From: Rotaria sp. Silwood1
Lineage: Eukaryota > Rotifera > Eurotatoria > Philodinida > Philodinidae
DNA: 64,000 nucleotides
Assembly: GCA_905250075.1 (NCBI GenBank)
Contig: CAJNOP010000031.1
Coordinates: 136,869 to 200,868, forward strand
Direction of reading: 5' to 3'
The translations under genes and the position numbers were made by a program. The notes below the pieces were generated by a model. The model was not told the DNA's origin. It was given only the letters and a program-made list of their open reading frames with translations, and did not search any database. Shown here in pieces: positions 60,596-64,000 of this stretch (positions within the stretch are counted from its first letter, which is position 1; every line of letters starts with the position of its first letter).

Positions 60596-62145
60596 GGATG
60601 GTACTGTGATAGAGTATGACACACATCGTTAACAGAAAATTTCGGGTCGAATAAAACAAAAGTATCGTCCACGTAACGCTACCAGTAAACGATACCCATA
60701 TTTTCAGTAGACGATAAGTATTTTTTCTCGAAGTTCTGTAGAAAAATTTCAGCGAACAGCGGAGCTAAGGGAGACCCCATTGAAACTCCATCGATCTGAT
60801 CACATAATTGTCCATTAAAGAGAAAATGAGACTTTTCTGTTGCTAAATCAAGTAGCTCCTTCATATCTTCTCGACTAATCGTAGGAGGTTTAGCATGACC
60901 ATCATATAATTGTTTGAGAATTATATCTATTGTTTCAGTAAGTGGTACATTTGTATAGAGACTCGCAATATCAAAAGATACCATTTTGTACTGAGACATA
61001 CACTTTGGTAGTGCGAGTAATTCATCAACAAAAGAAAACGAATCACGAATCATATTTGTTTTCTCGATAAATTGTGATAATAACCGTGACAGAGCTTTCC
61101 CAAGATCATAGTTGAATATTTTAATAGCTGACACAACCGGTGGAAGTGGAACATCTTCCTTATGTACTTTCGGCAATCCGTAAAGACGACTAGGAATAGA
61201 ACCAAATGGCTTCGCCAAAATATAGAAATCTTTCGAAATACTACCTTCATCAAGTAATCGGTTCAACAATTTAATTAATTTAGTTTCTCGAGTAATTGTA
61301 AGATCATATGATAAAAATGAAAATTTAGTTGTATCATTGAGTATACTATGTATTTTTGATAAATAGTCGACTTTATCTAATAACACAACACCTCTGCCAT
61401 TATCTGGACGAGTAACCAAAATCGATTTATCATTCTTCAAGTTCCGTAATAAACGACGATATTTCTGCTGCTCAGTATTAATTCTCTTCTGTAACTGAGC
61501 AAAACGATAAGCTTGACGACGAAATGAATCAGTTATAGAACGAAAATTGCTTGCCAAAGTCATTTCTTTTGAATCAAGAACACGAACATCAGAACTGTCA
61601 ACTGTATCTTTTTCACTGACCTCTGACATCATCTTTTTATGATGCTGAGAAATATCAGTTATTCGCTGAAAACCATTTTTAATAATACTAACAATATTCA
61701 TATCCTGAATATTTTTAGGAACAAGGCCATAATCCAATCCATGGGCAAGACATTTAGTTCCATCATATGACAATGCACGAGATGATAAATTTTTTACAAC
61801 ATTTAGATCAACACGTGGTACTCTTCTACGACCTGCGCGAAATGAATCAATCTTTCTTTGTAAGTTACCTTCTTTCACATATAATACTGCACGTGAACGA
61901 TTAATAATATAGTTGGAAACGTGCTGAAACACGTTGTCAGGGATATGTTTCTTTAATTCATCCAGATGATAAATGTAATTTTTTTTCAAAATACGTAGAT
62001 CACGGTACTTAAAACCAATTTCACCTCGTAAAAGACGTCTTTGACATTCTCTGTACGCAGGAGACATCGCGAGTCTTTCATTTGCAGTTTTAAACCATAA
62101 AAACCTAGGAATAATGCCGTTCGATCGGCAATATTTCAGAAACAT
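60457..62145 (-). pseudogene. PLE reverse transcriptase with in-frame stop before the catalytic motif
   Basis: From the ATG at 62145, 488 codons are open. The N-terminal region contains YRDLRILKKNYIYHLDELKK; RT motifs follow: LVTRPDNGRGVVLLDK, KPFGSIPSRLYGLPKVHK, motif A VSFDIASLYTNVPL and motif B GVSMGSPLAPLFAEIFLQNF. A TAG at 60679-60681 falls right after GIVYW, and the next codons are RYVDDTFVLFDPKF, motif C with the catalytic YVDD. The frame then runs into the purine-rich expansion and ends at 60457. The stop removes the active site from the translated product unless read through. The rest is well preserved, so inactivation looks recent. Confidence 0.88.
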
Positions 62146-62559
62146 TAAATCGAGTACTAAAGACTGATAGCGTTCATGAGCATTTTTTTGTAGAATGGTA
62201 TAACATCACTGTATTCCGACCGTAATGGTAATTCAGGTAACCACCAATACTCATATTGTCAGCTAATGTCATTATCACCAACAACAATAAAACCAAAAAA
62301 GTTATTAACAGTTTCACTTACTCGAATCTTGCAATCTCGGCACTACTCAGTTATGAAGAAAATCAGTGAGATGAATCAGAACTACCATAAAGTATTTATA
62401 ATAAATACCATGAAAACTGATAAGTAAGAAAAAGACCACATGGAATGTTCTTTTCTAACGCACATTAAACGGTGAAAAATACCATCAGAAAAGAAACGTC
62501 GATTACTAAAACAATGGCAACACGCAACAGAAATATCCATCAGTGTAAAAATCAGGTTG

Positions 62560-63080
62560 CCATAACATAACTTATAAAGATCTCAATTCGGCACCTCATC
62601 CATTCCAATCAACATTCAACCCTAATACTTCCACAAACCAAAACAATGTTCTCGCTACTACAAGATACTCTGCTTTCCTCCGTTGATTTGAAAGCATAGA
62701 ATCACTTCTATTAACATGCATTCCATATTACCTTTGCCTAAAAACACTTACTCTAATGTTACTTCTAGGCCATCATTTTCCACCAAAAAACATCAGCTCA
62801 ATCAAACATTATATTTCACAAATGAACAAAAATACACAACCACAGTTCGCCCAACGACCCACCACACCTGACAGGAACACAACCACGAATCTACTCATCG
62901 CAATATTCTATCATCATTCACCAGACCATTCAGCAACGCCAAAACACTAAGTGCAACGCAAACCCACACACATTCTACGCGAAAATTATTTTCTGTCCAA
63001 AAATTTCCATGAAATGAAAATATACTAACACCAACTTCTCAAACTGCTACTGCATTACCTCTCCTTAAATGAAACACATT
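62560..63080 (-). other. A+C-rich 5' region of the PLE
   Basis: The plus strand is strikingly poor in G and T (for example GACCCACCACACCTGACAGG), meaning the element's sense strand is G+T-rich. No coding sequence. It is probably the 5' untranslated or terminal-repeat part of the element. Confidence 0.4.
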
Positions 63081-63093
63081 CAACTCAATCTGA

Positions 63094-63225
63094 CATAAAT
63101 GGAATTGTTTCTTTTCGGTTACGTTTGCTGATGGTGTCTGAGAATAGATACCGAAATACCACGTGGTGTATTAAAAAATAACATTAGCTGTTTTCATCCT
63201 TATATTTTTTATTTCATTTATATGT
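63094..63225 (+). repeat. Direct repeat unit 1 with hammerhead-like core
   Basis: Begins CATAAATGGAATTGTTTC, includes CTGATGG, the hairpin GGTGTC/GATACC, GAAA (63153-63156) and TAGCTG further on. It is closely similar to 63390-63520, 296 bp downstream, and to the reverse complement of 58835-58902. The core A after CTGATG is changed to G, so it is probably inactive. Confidence 0.6.
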
Positions 63226-63389
63226 ATTTGTCCATTTATTTTAGTATTTGTTATTATATTCACACAGCAATATAATGGACCTGTTTCTCTCTTTTTAAGT
63301 TGATTCACAATAATGTAATTCACTTAATAATTGTTTTAATGTGTGTATACATTTTATTAATATAATATATAATATTTTACTAAATCTCA

Positions 63390-63520
63390 TATAAATGGAA
63401 TTGTTTCTTTTCGGTTACATTTGATGATGGTGTCTGAGAATAGATACCGAAATATCACGTAGTGTATTGAAAAATAACATTAGCTGTTTTCATCTTTATA
63501 TTTTTTATTTCGTTTGTTTG
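63390..63520 (+). repeat. Direct repeat unit 2 with hammerhead-like core
   Basis: Same structure as the unit at 63094: TTGATGATGG, TGTCTGAGAATAGATACC, GAAA (63449-63452), AATATCACGT and TAGCTG. The first core C is T here. Together the units look like tandem terminal-repeat copies at the upstream side of the Penelope-like element. Confidence 0.6.
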
Positions 63521-63647
63521 TTTTTATTTAGTTTTATTTGTGGAATAAAGATATACAAAAAATAAATAAATATATATAAGGAACAGTAAAAATATGCAAT
63601 AAAATAAAAATCGATTTCCGATCCAAAAAACAACAAACCATCTTTTT

Positions 63648-64000
63648 AAAATATCATGATTACTTTCGGCCTACTGTGATGCATATTTTTTTGTGTATCA
63701 GCATTGTATAGATGTACAAAAGACGAATAAGAGAACAAGCAAAATAAAGGTATAATGTCCAAGGACAAATAAACAGCGTATGTTTTCAAAAATATCATGA
63801 TTGTTTTGGGCCTATTGGGATGCATGTTTTTGTTGTCTGCTGGTGTTGTATAGCTGTGGAAAAGACGAATAAGAGAACAAGCAAAATAAAGGTAAAATGT
63901 CCAAGGAGAAATAAACAGCGTATATGTTTTTAAAATATCACGATTGTTTTGGTCCTACTGTGATGCATATTTTTTTTGTCTGCTGGTGTTGTATAGCTGT
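63648..64000 (+). repeat. Tandem satellite, period about 141-144 bp
   Basis: Units start at 63648, 63789 and 63933 with AAATATCATGATT (AAATATCACGATT in the third), each followed by GGCC/GTCCTA..GATGCAT and, where complete, AAGACGAATAAGAGAACAAG and ATAAACAGCGTAT. About two and a half units are visible and the array continues past the window end. No coding potential. Confidence 0.85.

Larger units (their letters stand above)
58797..63520 (-). mobile_element. Penelope-like retroelement, endonuclease-positive, damaged
   Basis: The minus strand carries RT then GIY-YIG endonuclease in the order typical of Penelope-like elements (PLEs). A hammerhead-like motif lies on the minus strand downstream (58835-58902), and two related motifs lie on the plus strand upstream (63.12 and 63.42 kb), so the terminal repeats are inverted relative to each other. 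The segment between the RT start (62145) and the upstream motifs is A+C-rich 5' DNA. Exact ends and target duplication could not be fixed. PLEs replicate by target-primed reverse transcription; this copy cannot, given the stop and frame change. Confidence 0.8.

Noticed and set aside
1..64000. CRISPR arrays, operons or phage modules
   Set aside because: No regularly spaced short repeats with unique spacers are present; genes have spliceosomal introns, so the DNA is eukaryotic. The only regular array is the LRR exon array.

Overview
The window is AT-rich nuclear DNA from a small invertebrate and is most likely from a bdelloid rotifer. The evidence is compact genes with GT-AG introns of about 49-76 nt, an LDLR-A/EGF/7TM receptor in one long exon, an F-box exon ending HRYQ followed by a one-exon-per-repeat LRR array, an AI-2E permease that looks bacterial but has introns, scattered G-rich tracts resembling the bdelloid telomere repeat TGTGGG, and an endonuclease-bearing Penelope-like retroelement. 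The taxon is an inference; no rRNA or mitochondrial marker is present.

Layout. 0.4-5.1 kb: large single-exon LDLR-A/EGF/7TM receptor, then a tRNA-Gln relic without a B box. 5.6-26.8 kb: gene-poor. It holds a MULE transposase relic, a two-exon fragment possibly of NCOA4/ARA70 type, a hAT MITE, three protein-gene relics (one clearly a calpain-15/SOL-type protease), a foldback island, a tRNA-like relic and one intact 137-aa ORF. 26.8-31.2 kb: a three-exon type I membrane protein with a Thr-rich stalk and a three-exon AI-2E-family permease. 32.8-34.0 kb: a long hairpin and a GC-rich hAT MITE with perfect target-site duplication.

34.2-40.7 kb, minus strand: two complete conserved genes whose exon phases I followed throughout: CCDC61/VFL3 (14 exons, 558 aa, basal-body protein) and PMPCB (11 exons, 475 aa, mitochondrial processing peptidase beta). 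40.8-47.2 kb: non-coding, with a second MULE relic, a TTAA-flanked inverted-repeat element and G-rich foldbacks. 47.2-50.5 kb: F-box exon and, 1.6 kb downstream, nine 84-nt exons each encoding one 28-residue LRR, separated by 57-58-nt introns, plus a terminal exon. 51-53 kb: diverged tandem repeats and an A+C-rich island.

53.2-58.3 kb: decayed multi-exon gene whose last exons resemble the C-terminus of huntingtin, with a piggyBac-derived TTAA element in one of its introns. 58.8-63.5 kb: a minus-strand Penelope-like element with RT and GIY-YIG endonuclease, broken by a stop codon just before the RT catalytic motif and by a low-complexity insertion with a frame change, flanked by hammerhead-ribozyme-like motifs in opposite orientations. 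63.65 kb to the end: a satellite of about 141-144 bp.

The genes form no operon or pathway. CCDC61 and PMPCB are tightly packed housekeeping genes. The rest is a mosaic of lineage-expanded families (receptor, LRR proteins), a probable horizontal acquisition (permease), decayed paralogues and several transposon families. The most unusual structures are the LRR-exon array, the GC-rich hAT element and the rearranged Penelope element.
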